Shown here piece by piece: positions 42,274-51,621 of a stretch of 58,134 bases of DNA. Origin of the DNA: an uncultured Eubacteriales bacterium (GTDB lineage Bacteria; Bacillota; Clostridia; Christensenellales; Aristaeellaceae); the NCBI GenBank assembly GCA_902764915.1, contig CACWXY010000037.1:1-58134 (forward strand), read 5' to 3'. Both the position numbers and the translations under genes were made by a program. A model generated the notes under the pieces. The model was not told the origin of the DNA and did not search any database. It saw only the letters and a program-made list of their open reading frames with translations. The stretch's first letter is position 1. Each line of letters begins with the position of its first letter.

Positions 42274-43170
42274 ATGGAACATCAGTTTATTCTTTCATGT
42301 GAGTCTACAGTGGATCTGCCTTACAGTTATATGGCATCCAGAGACATTCCTGTCCTCGAGTATCTGTATACCATGGGCGGGCAGGAGTATGCGGACGACA
42401 TGGGACGGGATCCCCATGCCATGCAGAACTTTTATGAGCGTCTTGCTTCCGGCATTATGTCCAAGACATCCCAGATCAGCGCCTACCGCTACAAGGAGTT
42501 CTTTGACAGGCTGCTGCAGCAGGGGGATGTGCTGCACATTGCCTTCGGGTCCGGGATGACGCAGTCAGTCAGCAATGCGTGGGCGGCTGCGGAGGAACTG
42601 CGGGCGGAGTATCCGGACCGGAAGCTGGTGGTCATTGACTCGCTGTGCTCGTCCAGCGGCTATGGGCTGCTGGTGGACAGCGCGGCAGACCTGCGCGATG
42701 AAGGCCGCTCCCTGGAGGAGACGGAAAGCTGGGTCATGGAACACCGGCAGCGGGTGCATCACCAGTTCTTTTCCACAGACCTGACGCATTTCCGGCGCAG
42801 CGGGCGTGTATCCGGACCGGCTGCGACGCTGGGTGCGATTCTCAATATCTGCCCGATCATGCGGCTGGATGATCAGGGGCGCATCTATGCCTATGACAAG
42901 GTCCGAGGCAAAAGAAAGGCGATCCAGACAACGGTGGACATTATGGAGCAGCACGCCGTCGGCGGCAGGGATTACGCGGACAAGTGCTTCCTCTGCCATT
43001 CCAACTGTCCCGAGATCGCCGAAATGGCCAGAGCGGCCGTAGCGGAGCGCTTTCCCCATATCAAGGGGGATATACGCGTGTGCGATATCGGCACAATCAT
43101 TGCCGGGCACTGCGGTCCGGGGACTGTGGCAGTATTCTTCTATGGCGATGTACGGGCACCCCAGGAATAA
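42274..43170 (+). CDS. DegV family fatty-acid-binding protein
   Basis: A ~298-residue two-domain protein. The opening ILSCESTVDLPYSYM is the DegV start (S-x-x-D-L). The lipid-binding core includes MSKTSQISAYRYKEFFDRLL, HIAFGSGMTQSVSNAW and VVIDSLCSSSGYGLLVD. The second half has FFSTDLTHFRRSGRVSG and the final AGHCGPGTVAVFFYG. By family knowledge DegV/FakB proteins carry fatty acids to FakA for phosphorylation. No fakA is nearby. The ATG at 42274 is preceded by GAGAGGG. Confidence 0.93.
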   Translation: MEHQFILSCESTVDLPYSYMASRDIPVLEYLYTMGGQEYADDMGRDPHAMQNFYERLASGIMSKTSQISAYRYKEFFDRLLQQGDVLHIAFGSGMTQSVSNAWAAAEELRAEYPDRKLVVIDSLCSSSGYGLLVDSAADLRDEGRSLEETESWVMEHRQRVHHQFFSTDLTHFRRSGRVSGPAATLGAILNICPIMRLDDQGRIYAYDKVRGKRKAIQTTVDIMEQHAVGGRDYADKCFLCHSNCPEIAEMARAAVAERFPHIKGDIRVCDIGTIIAGHCGPGTVAVFFYGDVRAPQE

Positions 43171-43278
43171 CCGGTGCCCTTCGCATGCGGCATGCCGGCC
43201 TTGTGCTGTGTAGCCGGCGGGCATGGATGCGGAAAAACCCATGAAAAAAGCGCGGGGTTTCCGCGCGGGATATACAGC

Positions 43279-43323
43279 AACAGGCAGTCCGAGAGCGTGC
43301 CAGCGCCCGGGGTGCCTGTTTTT
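43279..43323. terminator. Bidirectional terminator between convergent genes
   Basis: AACAGGCA pairs with TGCCTGTT around a 26-base loop that can pair further, followed by TTTA. It separates the plus-strand DegV gene from the minus-strand histidine phosphatase. Confidence 0.65.
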
Positions 43324-44035
43324 ATGAGGAACAGGCGGCCTGCAGGGCGGCGTCCGGCTTGTCCTGAATCCGGGGACCGTCCTGCGCGGGATGGATATGC
43401 GCGCAGTCATTGAACAGTTCCAGACGCGCATGCACATAGGTGCCCTGACGCACAGGCCAGCGGATGGATATGATGGAAGTGAAATCATAGGGGAGTACCG
43501 AGGCTACGTACGGGAAGGGCAGGGTAAGCAGGTGCGCCAGCACGCAGGCACCGGACCCGCCATGACTGAACAGGGCGACCGTTTTTTCCGTATCCGCCTG
43601 ACAGAAATACCGCGTCCTTTCATGCATATACCCGAAGCCCTGCAGAAAGCCATCGATTTTTTCCGCAATCATGGCGGCATAGTCGGTGGCCGCATTGCCG
43701 TCAAAGTAGGGTGACTTCCGCCAGTCGTCGGAAAAGAAATCAAAGTTCTCCTCCAGCATCTGATCGCCCAGTGTCCAGGGATGTCCATCACAGGGAATGC
43801 CGTCCCCGCCCCAGGAGATCTCATGCATATAGTCCAGTGTGGTTATGGGGAGATGCAGCATACGGGCTGTATGCTCGGCCGTCTCCCTGGTGCGCCCGCA
43901 GGGGGATGCGTAAATGGCTTCAATCCCTTCCCGCATGAGCCGGCGGGCTGCGGCTTCGGCCTGGATATGCCCGGTTTCTGTCAGGCAGTCCTTTTCATAG
44001 TTGGGTTCTCCGTGTCGGACCATGATCAGCCGCAT
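43322..44035 (-). CDS. Histidine phosphatase (phosphoglycerate mutase-like) protein
   Basis: A 237-residue enzyme of the histidine phosphatase superfamily. The phospho-acceptor histidine is in MRLIMVRHGEPNYE at residues 1-14; the second arginine is in YASPCGRTRETAEH, and the second histidine in VALFSHGGSGACVLAHLL. It is not close enough to glycolytic GpmA for that call and probably dephosphorylates a small metabolite. The ATG at 44035 follows AGGAGGT; the frame is open upstream but without a start site. Transcribed convergently with degV. Confidence 0.9.
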   Translation of the reverse strand: MRLIMVRHGEPNYEKDCLTETGHIQAEAAARRLMREGIEAIYASPCGRTRETAEHTARMLHLPITTLDYMHEISWGGDGIPCDGHPWTLGDQMLEENFDFFSDDWRKSPYFDGNAATDYAAMIAEKIDGFLQGFGYMHERTRYFCQADTEKTVALFSHGGSGACVLAHLLTLPFPYVASVLPYDFTSIISIRWPVRQGTYVHARLELFNDCAHIHPAQDGPRIQDKPDAALQAACSS

Positions 44036-44517
44036 GCTGCGTACCTCCTGTCGCGTAGGCTCCGGAGCAGACGCCTGCCCCGAATGGATAGCTCTATTAT
44101 GCGCCAGGGACTGCGCATGCACAAGGTTCCGCGGATGCTGCAAGGCAGGGAAATGCAGGGCCTGTCTTTTTGAACCCGACCGCTGCCTTCCACGCAGCGG
44201 AAGGCGTACCATGGCATGCCAAAGCTTCTGCGGCCTCACGAACAGGAAGTGCAGGAAAGAACGCGCACGCGCGGAAGGCGGAAGCATGGATGTTTGCTGC
44301 ATGAGAGAATGAATGGTACAATAAAAGATGATGATAAAAGCCTGACAGAATCAACGGTTTCAGCCTGATATGATAGGAGAAAAAAACAGCCAGGAACGTG
44401 CGGCGCGTTCAGGAACTGACAAGGGCAGATGTGGCAGATTGTGTGCCTACTGCCGATACAGTGATCCCTGGTACATGCCGCCGTGGGGATTCCATTGCGG
44501 AACAGGAGAGAAAAGGC
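44036..44517. other. Divergent intergenic region with one promoter
   Basis: Nearly 480 bases between the histidine phosphatase and the GNAT gene. A plus-strand promoter is at 44294-44322. The rest has no gene or RNA that I can recognise; the leader of the GNAT transcript would be about 190 bases. Confidence 0.45.
44294..44322 (+). promoter_or_regulatory. Promoter of the GNAT gene
   Basis: TTGCTG (44294-44299), a 17-base spacer and TACAAT (44317-44322). Confidence 0.6.
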
Positions 44518-45138
44518 ATGCATCTTTCGCACTATACGCAGAAAATGGTCCGGGTTCAGGACCGGCAGGGAAGAATGTATACCGGGATTGCGGATGTGTT
44601 TTCCCGGGCGCATGCCCTGCAGGCGTACGGCCGGGATGAGGAAGGCCTGCGGATCAATGGCTATGTGCTTTTTACGGGGGATATGGCGAGTGTGGAATGC
44701 CTGCCTGCGCTCTCCGTTATCCGTGCGACACAGACCTATCAGCAGGCGGGGGCGTACTATGTCCGCATCCAGGCGATGGCCAGGAAGCATCACATTACGC
44801 TGCGGGAAGAGTTTGACGAGCATGACACGCCGGATACAAAGTATATCGTGGTGACGGATGCGGACTTTCCTGTGGCTACGGCGCGGATGTATCCCGAAAG
44901 CGATGCCGCCATGATGATCGGGCGTGTGGTTGTGCTGCCGGAATATCGGCACAGAGGCATGGGAACACTGGTGGTGCATGCCTGCGAAGAATGGGCGGGG
45001 GAGATGGGATACACACGTGCCGTGCTGGACAGCCGGGAGAATAAGGTCGGTTTCTATGAAGAACTGGGCTATGCCGTATGCGGTGCGCCTGCAGACGGTG
45101 AAACCTTCCGATGCATCCGTATGGAGAAAGCGCTCTGA
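44518..45138 (+). CDS. GNAT-family acetyltransferase with N-terminal extra domain
   Basis: A 206-residue protein. Residues ~1-60 form a small beta domain (MVRVQDRQGRMYTGIADVFS, INGYVLFTGD) resembling LSm-like or similar folds. Residues ~65-206 are a GNAT domain with the acetyl-CoA loop VVLPEYRHRGMGTLVVHACE and the YTRAVLDSRENKVGFYEELG segment. The ATG at 44518 follows CAGGAGAG. The fusion of a small strand-rich domain to a GNAT domain is uncommon but seen in Clostridia. Substrate unknown. Confidence 0.85.
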   Translation: MHLSHYTQKMVRVQDRQGRMYTGIADVFSRAHALQAYGRDEEGLRINGYVLFTGDMASVECLPALSVIRATQTYQQAGAYYVRIQAMARKHHITLREEFDEHDTPDTKYIVVTDADFPVATARMYPESDAAMMIGRVVVLPEYRHRGMGTLVVHACEEWAGEMGYTRAVLDSRENKVGFYEELGYAVCGAPADGETFRCIRMEKAL

Positions 45139-45196
45139 AGCCTGCGGCAGCCCGGCGTCGCCGCAGGCTCTGGTTTTCCGCCGAAAGATGAAAAAT

Positions 45197-45244
45197 AACG
45201 CGTCTGCTTTCTGAAAAGAACAGGAAGCAGGCGCGTTTTTCTTT
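45197..45244. terminator. Terminator between convergent GNAT and GH106-like genes
   Basis: AACGCG and CTGCTT pair with AAGCAG and CGCGTT around a ~14-base loop, followed by TTTTTCTTT. It can serve both directions. Confidence 0.75.
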
Positions 45245-45259
45245 CCGGCAGGTGTTTCT

Positions 45260-47896
45260 CTACTGTGCCAGCGCCAGTGTAACTGTGCCGGTAATGCCGC
45301 TGGGACAGGAGGGCACTTCTGCCAGCAGTTTCCGATAGCCTTCCAGGAGCGGGTAGCATTCCCTTTCCAGGGTAGTGGCGACCTCCAGACGCAGCAGATT
45401 AGCGCCTGCGCGTCCGTGCAGTATATACCGGAAGGGCGGCGCGATCTGGATCCCGGCGGATGCGCCGTTGAGAAAGACTTCCACAGCCTCCGACGCGTCC
45501 TGGATGGTCAGCACCAGTTCCGCGCCCTTTTCCAGGGTAAACCCGGTTTCATAGCGCACATACCCGGAAAACGCGGGATACGCCTGTGCCACCCTGTCAC
45601 CGTCGGGAAGGCATGTGTCTTCCGGCGCGTCAAAGTCCGGATACCGGGAGGCTTCGCACAGCGCGCGCGTCCAGTGCGCAAGCGGCACAGGCTGCCCTGC
45701 TTCCGGGATATGCTGCAGGGCGGTGCAGGGGCCGGATACCAGGAACACGGCATGCAGCGGACAGACGGTGAGCACAACGCCTTCCGCCGTTTTCTCCGCG
45801 GGAAGGCAGATATTCTGCCAGGCGTCGTAGAGGAAGCACGGACCGTCGGTCATCGCGCTTCGGAAGGTTCCGTGCCACGGCGCGGTGCCCTCATTGACCA
45901 GCATGGCAAGGGGTGTATCCCCCGCAATCTCCAGCACCCGGATGCGTGGGTTGGCCGGCTTAATGCAGGCGCAGGCAGTGCCTGTGAACCTCCGGGCTTT
46001 TTCCGCCAGCTGTTCCAGGGGAATCACGGGACACTGCTGCAGGATACCGGGCAGCGCCTCGCCTGTCTCACTGATGCTCTGCGGGGCGGGCGCGACAAAC
46101 CATACGGGCACGCCGTGGGACGCAAGAAGCTTCAGTCCCGCAATGGCGGTACGGCAGAGACTGCGGCTGGCGGGCACGAGCATCAGATGATACCTCTGCC
46201 CGCAGATCTGAAAGCTGTGATCCGGAAAACAGACTACATGGGTGCTGTCCCCGAGCAGGTCAGCGGGGACGGTATGACTGTCCATCTGTGCGTCATAGAG
46301 CGCGCGCAGAGGCTTTTCAAAAGGCATGGCCGCGGCATCGCACCACTCGGCTTCCCCGTGATAGAGTATGGCCGCGCAGGTCTGATGCCGGCCGCTGGAA
46401 GTCAGTGTGGAAACGCGGTTGATGTATGTCATGAGCTGGCCGAAGGCGCGGTACTGCGGGTGATGCCCCTGGGCATAGAAGTGCGGCGGACAGTCCGGGT
46501 CCGGGAATGCTTTCCCGGTAAAGGCGTGCGGGACAAAGTCCGTGATGCCGCGCACCAGGAAATGATCCGCCAGGTATTTTTCCAGGCGCACGCCCTCGGC
46601 CCAGCCATAGTTGCCGAAGATCTCGCACATGGCGCGGCCCTTTTTCCGGGGCTCCAGCGCGGCGGCGCTCTGGGCGAGCTTGGCCAGGCCGTAGTGGTAG
46701 AATGTGCCGTCCCGGGGCTGTGACATGAAATTGCGCACAGGCGCATCCTCGCCCTGGGGCAGCACCTGTCCGCCGATATCGTCGATCCCGGCCATGTCCT
46801 GTCCGGACAGTCCGCGGAAGTAATGCCCCAGACTGCTGCCGGTGCGGCAGTGCTGGCCGTCGTCCTCGATCACATGCCCGATATACATGACATGATGCGC
46901 GCGGCACCAGCGGCCGATGTTTTCACTGAAGTTTTCCTGCACCAGCCGGGTCAGGCAGTCCATATAGGCGAAGCGTACGGCGGCAGTGCGGGGCGACGGG
47001 TCGTCGCACCAGAGCTTTTCCAGGTCCTGCTTCCAGCCTGTGCCAAGCGCGGCAGCCACTTCCTTTTCCAGGGTGGCTCCCCAGGGCAGGTCCTGACGCG
47101 TGCCCAGTACATTGCCCTTGGCATACATGAACCCGTTGCCGAGCTCGGGTTCGTCAGAGAAAAAGCCCGCAATGGTTTTCCCGAACTCCGACGCATAGTG
47201 CTGCCAGTGGGCCTCGTAGACCGTGTCGATCAGCACCTGTACACTGTCCTTTTCCGTCATATTAATATAGTTGCGGTGATAGCCTGCATTCCGGGAGACG
47301 ACGGTCACGCGCAGTTCTGCTTCGCCTGCGGGCTTTTCAAGCGTAAGACGCTCGCCGCACAGCGCGTCCGTGACGTCCGTCGTCTGGCCGTCCTGCACAA
47401 AGGACGCGCAGAGCACACGGTCATCCGAAAACATGCGTGCCGGCTTCTGGGCAAACCACCGGGCCTCGGCGGCATTGGCGGGCGTGCGCTTCGGGGCATC
47501 CATAAGCCCTTCCGCGCGCAGGTCAAGCGTATAGGTTCCTGCCTGGGCGGGAAGCGGCAAAGTGTTCATGAACAGCCCCTGCCGGCAGAGCGCATCCGGT
47601 TTGTCATGCAGCGCGTTATTGGCATAGCCGGTAGGGAAATGACTGTCATCCAGTATCCAGACACGCATGGAGAGCGCCCGGGCTTCTTCCAGGATAATAT
47701 CCATGTCATGCCACCACCGGGGCCCGCAGAAATCCGGATGCGGCCGGCTTTCCACGCAGACCGCGCGGCAGGACGCGCCGCGGATGACGCGCATCATATG
47801 GCGCAGCGTATTCTCGTCTTCCCCGTGCTGCCAGAAAAAGGGGAGCACATGATTGTCTTCCTCATGGGCGAGCAGTGAGCGAACAGTGCGGTTCAT
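45260..47896 (-). CDS. GH106-like glycoside hydrolase (putative alpha-L-rhamnosidase)
   Basis: An 878-residue, apparently cytoplasmic glycosidase. The N-terminal barrel starts with LPFFWQHGEDENTLRHMMRV and includes VWILDDSHFPTGYANNAL and the acidic active-site segment GFFSDEPELGNG. The C-terminal ~130 residues form a jelly-roll domain (ELVLTIQDASEAVEVFLNGA). This layout fits the GH106-type rhamnosidases annotated in Firmicutes pectin loci, though the family limits are loose. AGAGGA six bases before the ATG at 47896 sets the start. It is divergent from the LplB-type transporter and probably processes the imported glycan; the rhamnose specificity is inferred. Confidence 0.72.
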   Translation of the reverse strand: MNRTVRSLLAHEEDNHVLPFFWQHGEDENTLRHMMRVIRGASCRAVCVESRPHPDFCGPRWWHDMDIILEEARALSMRVWILDDSHFPTGYANNALHDKPDALCRQGLFMNTLPLPAQAGTYTLDLRAEGLMDAPKRTPANAAEARWFAQKPARMFSDDRVLCASFVQDGQTTDVTDALCGERLTLEKPAGEAELRVTVVSRNAGYHRNYINMTEKDSVQVLIDTVYEAHWQHYASEFGKTIAGFFSDEPELGNGFMYAKGNVLGTRQDLPWGATLEKEVAAALGTGWKQDLEKLWCDDPSPRTAAVRFAYMDCLTRLVQENFSENIGRWCRAHHVMYIGHVIEDDGQHCRTGSSLGHYFRGLSGQDMAGIDDIGGQVLPQGEDAPVRNFMSQPRDGTFYHYGLAKLAQSAAALEPRKKGRAMCEIFGNYGWAEGVRLEKYLADHFLVRGITDFVPHAFTGKAFPDPDCPPHFYAQGHHPQYRAFGQLMTYINRVSTLTSSGRHQTCAAILYHGEAEWCDAAAMPFEKPLRALYDAQMDSHTVPADLLGDSTHVVCFPDHSFQICGQRYHLMLVPASRSLCRTAIAGLKLLASHGVPVWFVAPAPQSISETGEALPGILQQCPVIPLEQLAEKARRFTGTACACIKPANPRIRVLEIAGDTPLAMLVNEGTAPWHGTFRSAMTDGPCFLYDAWQNICLPAEKTAEGVVLTVCPLHAVFLVSGPCTALQHIPEAGQPVPLAHWTRALCEASRYPDFDAPEDTCLPDGDRVAQAYPAFSGYVRYETGFTLEKGAELVLTIQDASEAVEVFLNGASAGIQIAPPFRYILHGRAGANLLRLEVATTLERECYPLLEGYRKLLAEVPSCPSGITGTVTLALAQ

Positions 47897-48014
47897 GTTC
47901 ATTCCTCTTTCGTGGTTCTTTGGATGCAGGCATTCTATCAGGCTTCCTTTTCGGCGTCCATGTCTCTGACGCAGAACCTTGAATCTGTCCCACCAAAAAC
48001 TTAAAAATGTAGAA

Positions 48015-48042
48015 TTGTTCGCTTTCCGGCATCCGATACAAT
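48015..48042 (+). promoter_or_regulatory. Promoter of the second glycan-transport operon
   Basis: TTGTTC (48015-48020), a 16-base spacer and TACAAT (48037-48042), 33 bases before the permease ATG. A segment just upstream (47961-47998) is rich in short inverted matches and may bind the AraC-type regulator. Confidence 0.55.
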
Positions 48043-48074
48043 TGGACATGTACACTGCAAGGGGGAGACATACC

Positions 48075-49001
48075 ATGACTGATGTACGCAGGCGCCGTTC
48101 CCGTCTGGCACGTCATTTCCGGGAATTCTGGCCGTATTATGTGATGATCCTTCCGGGACTGACCTTTCTGATCCTGATACGCTATGTGCCCATGGCGGGA
48201 AGCATCATCGCCTTTCAGAACTTTTCGCTGCGCAAAGGCATATGGCAGAGTCCTTTCGTGGGACTGGAGAATTTCCGGAAGCTGCTGGCCTATGATGATT
48301 TCTACCGTGTGTTCCGCAATACACTGATCCTGGGCGGCCTGAAGATGCTTCTGGTGTTCCCGGTGCCGATTCTTCTGTCGCTTCTTCTCAATGAACTGCG
48401 CTATCCCCGTGTGAAGAAGGGGATCCAGACCGTGGTGACCATTCCGCACTTCATCTCCTGGGTGATTGTCGGCGGGCTTACGTTTGATGTGCTCGGGGCC
48501 GGCGGTATCCTGAACCAGGCGCGTGCGCTCATGGGCATGGAGATGATCCTGCCCATGCAGAAGAGCGCATGGTTCCGCCCGGTGTATGTGTTCACCTCCA
48601 TCTGGAAGGAGTCCGGCTGGGGTACGGTCGTATACCTGGCGGCCATATCCGGGATTGATCCCGGGCTGTATGAGTCCGCATCCATTGACGGCGCGTCCCG
48701 GTTCCAGAAGATGACCCGGATTACCCTGCCCATGATCCTGCCCACGGCAGTGACGCTGTTCTTGATTAATATGGGCAGCTTTCTGGACCTGGGGTTTGAT
48801 CAGGTGTTCAATCTCTATACGCCCATGACCTATGATGTGGCCGATATTTTCGACACCTATGTGTACCGCTCGGGCATTCAGCAGGGCAAGTACAGCTTTT
48901 CCACGGCCGTAGGCCTGTTCCAGTCGGTGATCGGACTGGCACTGGTGGTGCTGTTCAATCATCTGTCCAAAAAGGTTTCAGAAGACGGGGGGCTCTGGTA
49001 A
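48075..49001 (+). CDS. ABC transporter permease, LplB/YteP type
   Basis: A 308-residue permease with six membrane helices, the first at about residues 18-40. The EAA loop is YESASIDGASRFQKMTRITL. The N-terminal RHFREFWPYYVMILPG is typical of the LplB/YteP branch that imports rhamnogalacturonan-derived or other complex oligosaccharides. The ATG at 48075 follows AGGGGGAG. Its stop overlaps the next start by one base. No ATPase gene accompanies it. Confidence 0.93.
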   Translation: MTDVRRRRSRLARHFREFWPYYVMILPGLTFLILIRYVPMAGSIIAFQNFSLRKGIWQSPFVGLENFRKLLAYDDFYRVFRNTLILGGLKMLLVFPVPILLSLLLNELRYPRVKKGIQTVVTIPHFISWVIVGGLTFDVLGAGGILNQARALMGMEMILPMQKSAWFRPVYVFTSIWKESGWGTVVYLAAISGIDPGLYESASIDGASRFQKMTRITLPMILPTAVTLFLINMGSFLDLGFDQVFNLYTPMTYDVADIFDTYVYRSGIQQGKYSFSTAVGLFQSVIGLALVVLFNHLSKKVSEDGGLW

Positions 49002-49888
49002 TGCGCGGGAGTCATTCCATCCGGGAGTCCGCCGGAGACCGGACATTCAATCTGATTATACTGATTTTCCTGGTGCTCTTTGCCTGTCTGATGGCTGTTC
49101 CCATGATCGCGGAGCTGGCCGTGTCCTTCAGTTCCAAGATTGCGTCGCAGACGGGCACGATCGGGCTGGTGCCGGTGGGCTTTACACTGGCATCCTGGGA
49201 TTTCATGGTGCGCAACAGCGGGCTCTGGTCGTCCATCGGCATATCCGTGGCGTCCACCGCGCTGGTGGTGGTGATCTCCCTTGCCATCAATGCCATGCTG
49301 GCCTATCCGCTGTCCAAGAAACGCTTTGCACCGGCCCGGTTTCTGGTCCTGGTCGTGGTGTTCACCATGATCTTCAAGGCGCCTACAATCCCGTACTTTC
49401 TCGCGCTGCGCGGGTATGGGCTGTACAACAATTTCTGGGCCATGGTCATTCCGCAGGTGATCTCGGCCTACAACCTTCTGGTGATGCGCAGCTTTTTCCA
49501 GTCGTTCCCTGCAGAGATTGAGGAAGCGGCGGAGATCGACGGCTGCGGCAAGTTTCGGATGTTCTTTCAGATCGTGCTGCCCTCGTCCAAGGCGGTCATT
49601 GCCACGGTCGGGCTGTTCTACGGCGTCGGCGCGTGGAACCAGTACGCCACACCGCTGATGATGATCCAGGATACCGCGCTGTTCCCGTTGCAGCTGAAGA
49701 TCCATCAGCTGGTGAATGCGGCCTCGGGCGATATCGCAGCGGCGGTGAAGGTAAGCACGGCAAATTATACCAACGATACGCTGGGTGCTGCCGCGGTCAT
49801 ATTCTCCATGATCCCGGTGCTCCTGATCTATCCCTTTGTCCAGAAGTATTTCGCCAAGGGCGCCATGCTGGGCTCTGTCAAGGGATAA
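49001..49888 (+). CDS. ABC transporter permease, YtcP type
   Basis: A 295-residue permease. The first helix is at about residues 15-38 (IILIFLVLFACLMAVPMIAE) and the EAA loop is IEEAAEIDGCGKFRMFFQIV. The C-terminus ends GAMLGSVKG as usual in this branch. It overlaps the LplB-type gene by one base (TAATG) and forms the channel with it. Confidence 0.93.
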   Translation: MRGSHSIRESAGDRTFNLIILIFLVLFACLMAVPMIAELAVSFSSKIASQTGTIGLVPVGFTLASWDFMVRNSGLWSSIGISVASTALVVVISLAINAMLAYPLSKKRFAPARFLVLVVVFTMIFKAPTIPYFLALRGYGLYNNFWAMVIPQVISAYNLLVMRSFFQSFPAEIEEAAEIDGCGKFRMFFQIVLPSSKAVIATVGLFYGVGAWNQYATPLMMIQDTALFPLQLKIHQLVNAASGDIAAAVKVSTANYTNDTLGAAAVIFSMIPVLLIYPFVQKYFAKGAMLGSVKG

Positions 49889-49951
49889 GCCAATCATTGC
49901 TGTTTTCTTCCGGGGCAAGGAAGAACAAATATAAGGAAAGAAGGAAAACTC

Positions 49952-51505
49952 ATGAAAAAGCGGACTTGTCGGATTCTAGGTATCCTGTGTGCACTGGTTA
50001 TGGTAACCGTGCTTTCCGGAAACGCGCTGTCCACAGCTCATGCCGAGGAAAGCTATCCGGATATTGAGTACTGGTTCACCAATGAAGGCTTCCTCCCGGC
50101 AGAGGTCGGCGGCGCGTATTATACGCTGACCAAGGACACCATCGGCGTAGGCGTGTATATGCCCTATGTGGACTGGAACGGCGGTCAGACCTACCGTGAA
50201 CAGCTGGCCCTGCGCGTGGCGGCCAATGATACGCCGGACATCTTTGTGTATAACGGCGGTATCGAGAACAGCCTGATCCTGGACGGCGCAGTCCTGGACC
50301 TGACGGACTATCTGCCTGAGCTTATGCCGCATGTATGGGAAGCGATCCCCGCGGCTGTATGGGAGTCCGTACGCGCCAATGACCCCACCGGTCAGGGACG
50401 GATCTGGATGATCCCGGACGTGACGAACTTCACACGCCACGGCGCGTATATCCGCACTGACTGGCTGGAAAAAGTGGGCAAGAGCATGCCGACCACCCAG
50501 GAGGAACTGGTAGACGTGCTCCGCGCGTTCAAGGACAATGATCCCAACGGCAACGGCGTGCAGGACGAGATCCCCACGGGCGGACGTATGGAAGCGCGCT
50601 GGATGGACTATCTGTTCGCCATGTACGGCGTGGCCATGTATGAAGGCTATCCGGAGTGGGACGTGTATGACGGCGAGATCACCTATTCTGCGGTAACCCC
50701 CAACATGAAGGCAGCCCTGGGCTTTGTCGCTTCCCTGTACAAGGAAGGCCTGCTGGATCCGGAAACCCTGCTGAACTCCGCCGGCGACTGGTCCGGTAAG
50801 TTCGACAGCAACCGCGTAGGCGTGTACTATCATATCCCGTGGGTGTCCTATCAGCGCCTGCAGGGCATCTATGACTATACCAACGGCGAGGTCAAGGCCC
50901 AGATCGCGAACCTGCCGCAGCTGAGCGCCGAAGGCTATGAAGGCTATATCACCGTCAAGCCCACCGGTTCTTCCGGAAAAATGGTTTCTGCGGATGTGGC
51001 CAAGGATGAACAGCTGCTCAAGGCCGCCTGCCGCGTGCTGGACTGCCAGTACAACCTGGAATACCGGGATCTGGAGTACGGCGTGGAAGGCATGCACTAT
51101 GAGGTTGTGGACGGCAAGAAGGTAAAGCTGCCCGAGGACAAGGCAACCCAGGAACTGCTGATCCTGCAGACCCCCGGATGCTGGGTGGAAAATGTGGAAG
51201 TCATCACCAGCCGTCTGGAAGCGATTCGCACCGAGGAAAACGGCTGGCAGATCGATCAGGCGGAAGCGGTCCTCAATGGGAATCAGGCGGATGGAAAGAT
51301 TATTGCCGGCGATGGCATGCCCTCCTCCGTGTATGACGGCTATGAGGATATCCAGAACCGTACTCTGTATGTAGAGTATGTATCCAAGATCATCAGCGGC
51401 GAGTATGAACTGGACAAGTTTGACGAGTTCGTGGACCGCTGGTACAAGAATGGCGGACAGGCTGTGACCGATCGGGTACGCGCCTGGTATGAAGGCAAGA
51501 AGTAA
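49952..51505 (+). CDS. Extracellular solute-binding protein of the LplB/YtcP transporter
   Basis: A 517-residue binding protein. The signal peptide (RILGILCALVMVTVLSGNAL) seems to end AHA-EES; the usual lipobox cysteine of LipO proteins is not seen, as in the other binding protein of the window. Conserved stretches include DTPDIFVYNGG, HGAYIRTDWLEKVGKSMPTT, FKDNDPNGNGVQDEIPTGG and the closing EFVDRWYKNGG. The DPNGNGVQDEIP loop is a calcium-like motif common in this family. AAGGAAAGAAGGA precedes the ATG. Confidence 0.92.
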   Translation: MKKRTCRILGILCALVMVTVLSGNALSTAHAEESYPDIEYWFTNEGFLPAEVGGAYYTLTKDTIGVGVYMPYVDWNGGQTYREQLALRVAANDTPDIFVYNGGIENSLILDGAVLDLTDYLPELMPHVWEAIPAAVWESVRANDPTGQGRIWMIPDVTNFTRHGAYIRTDWLEKVGKSMPTTQEELVDVLRAFKDNDPNGNGVQDEIPTGGRMEARWMDYLFAMYGVAMYEGYPEWDVYDGEITYSAVTPNMKAALGFVASLYKEGLLDPETLLNSAGDWSGKFDSNRVGVYYHIPWVSYQRLQGIYDYTNGEVKAQIANLPQLSAEGYEGYITVKPTGSSGKMVSADVAKDEQLLKAACRVLDCQYNLEYRDLEYGVEGMHYEVVDGKKVKLPEDKATQELLILQTPGCWVENVEVITSRLEAIRTEENGWQIDQAEAVLNGNQADGKIIAGDGMPSSVYDGYEDIQNRTLYVEYVSKIISGEYELDKFDEFVDRWYKNGGQAVTDRVRAWYEGKK

Positions 51506-51525
51506 GCAGACAGGGAAACTCCTGG

Positions 51526-51560
51526 CACAGAGCGGCGTAAGCCGCTCTGTGTGGTTTTTT
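51526..51560 (+). terminator. Terminator/attenuator between binding protein and sensor kinase
   Basis: ACAGAGCGGC pairs perfectly with GCCGCTCTGT over a GTAA tetraloop, with GTGG and TTTTTT behind. It would give high binding-protein expression and low kinase expression from one promoter. Confidence 0.9.
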
Positions 51561-51621
51561 GTTTTTATGGACATGGCGCATGGATCGGACTACAATCTGA
51601 CGGAAAGGGGCGGTATCCGGT

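Noticed and set aside
44236..44979. Minus-strand 247-codon frame over the GNAT gene
   Set aside because: Antisense of a gene with a clear acetyl-CoA motif, promoter and ribosome-binding site; product has no domain.
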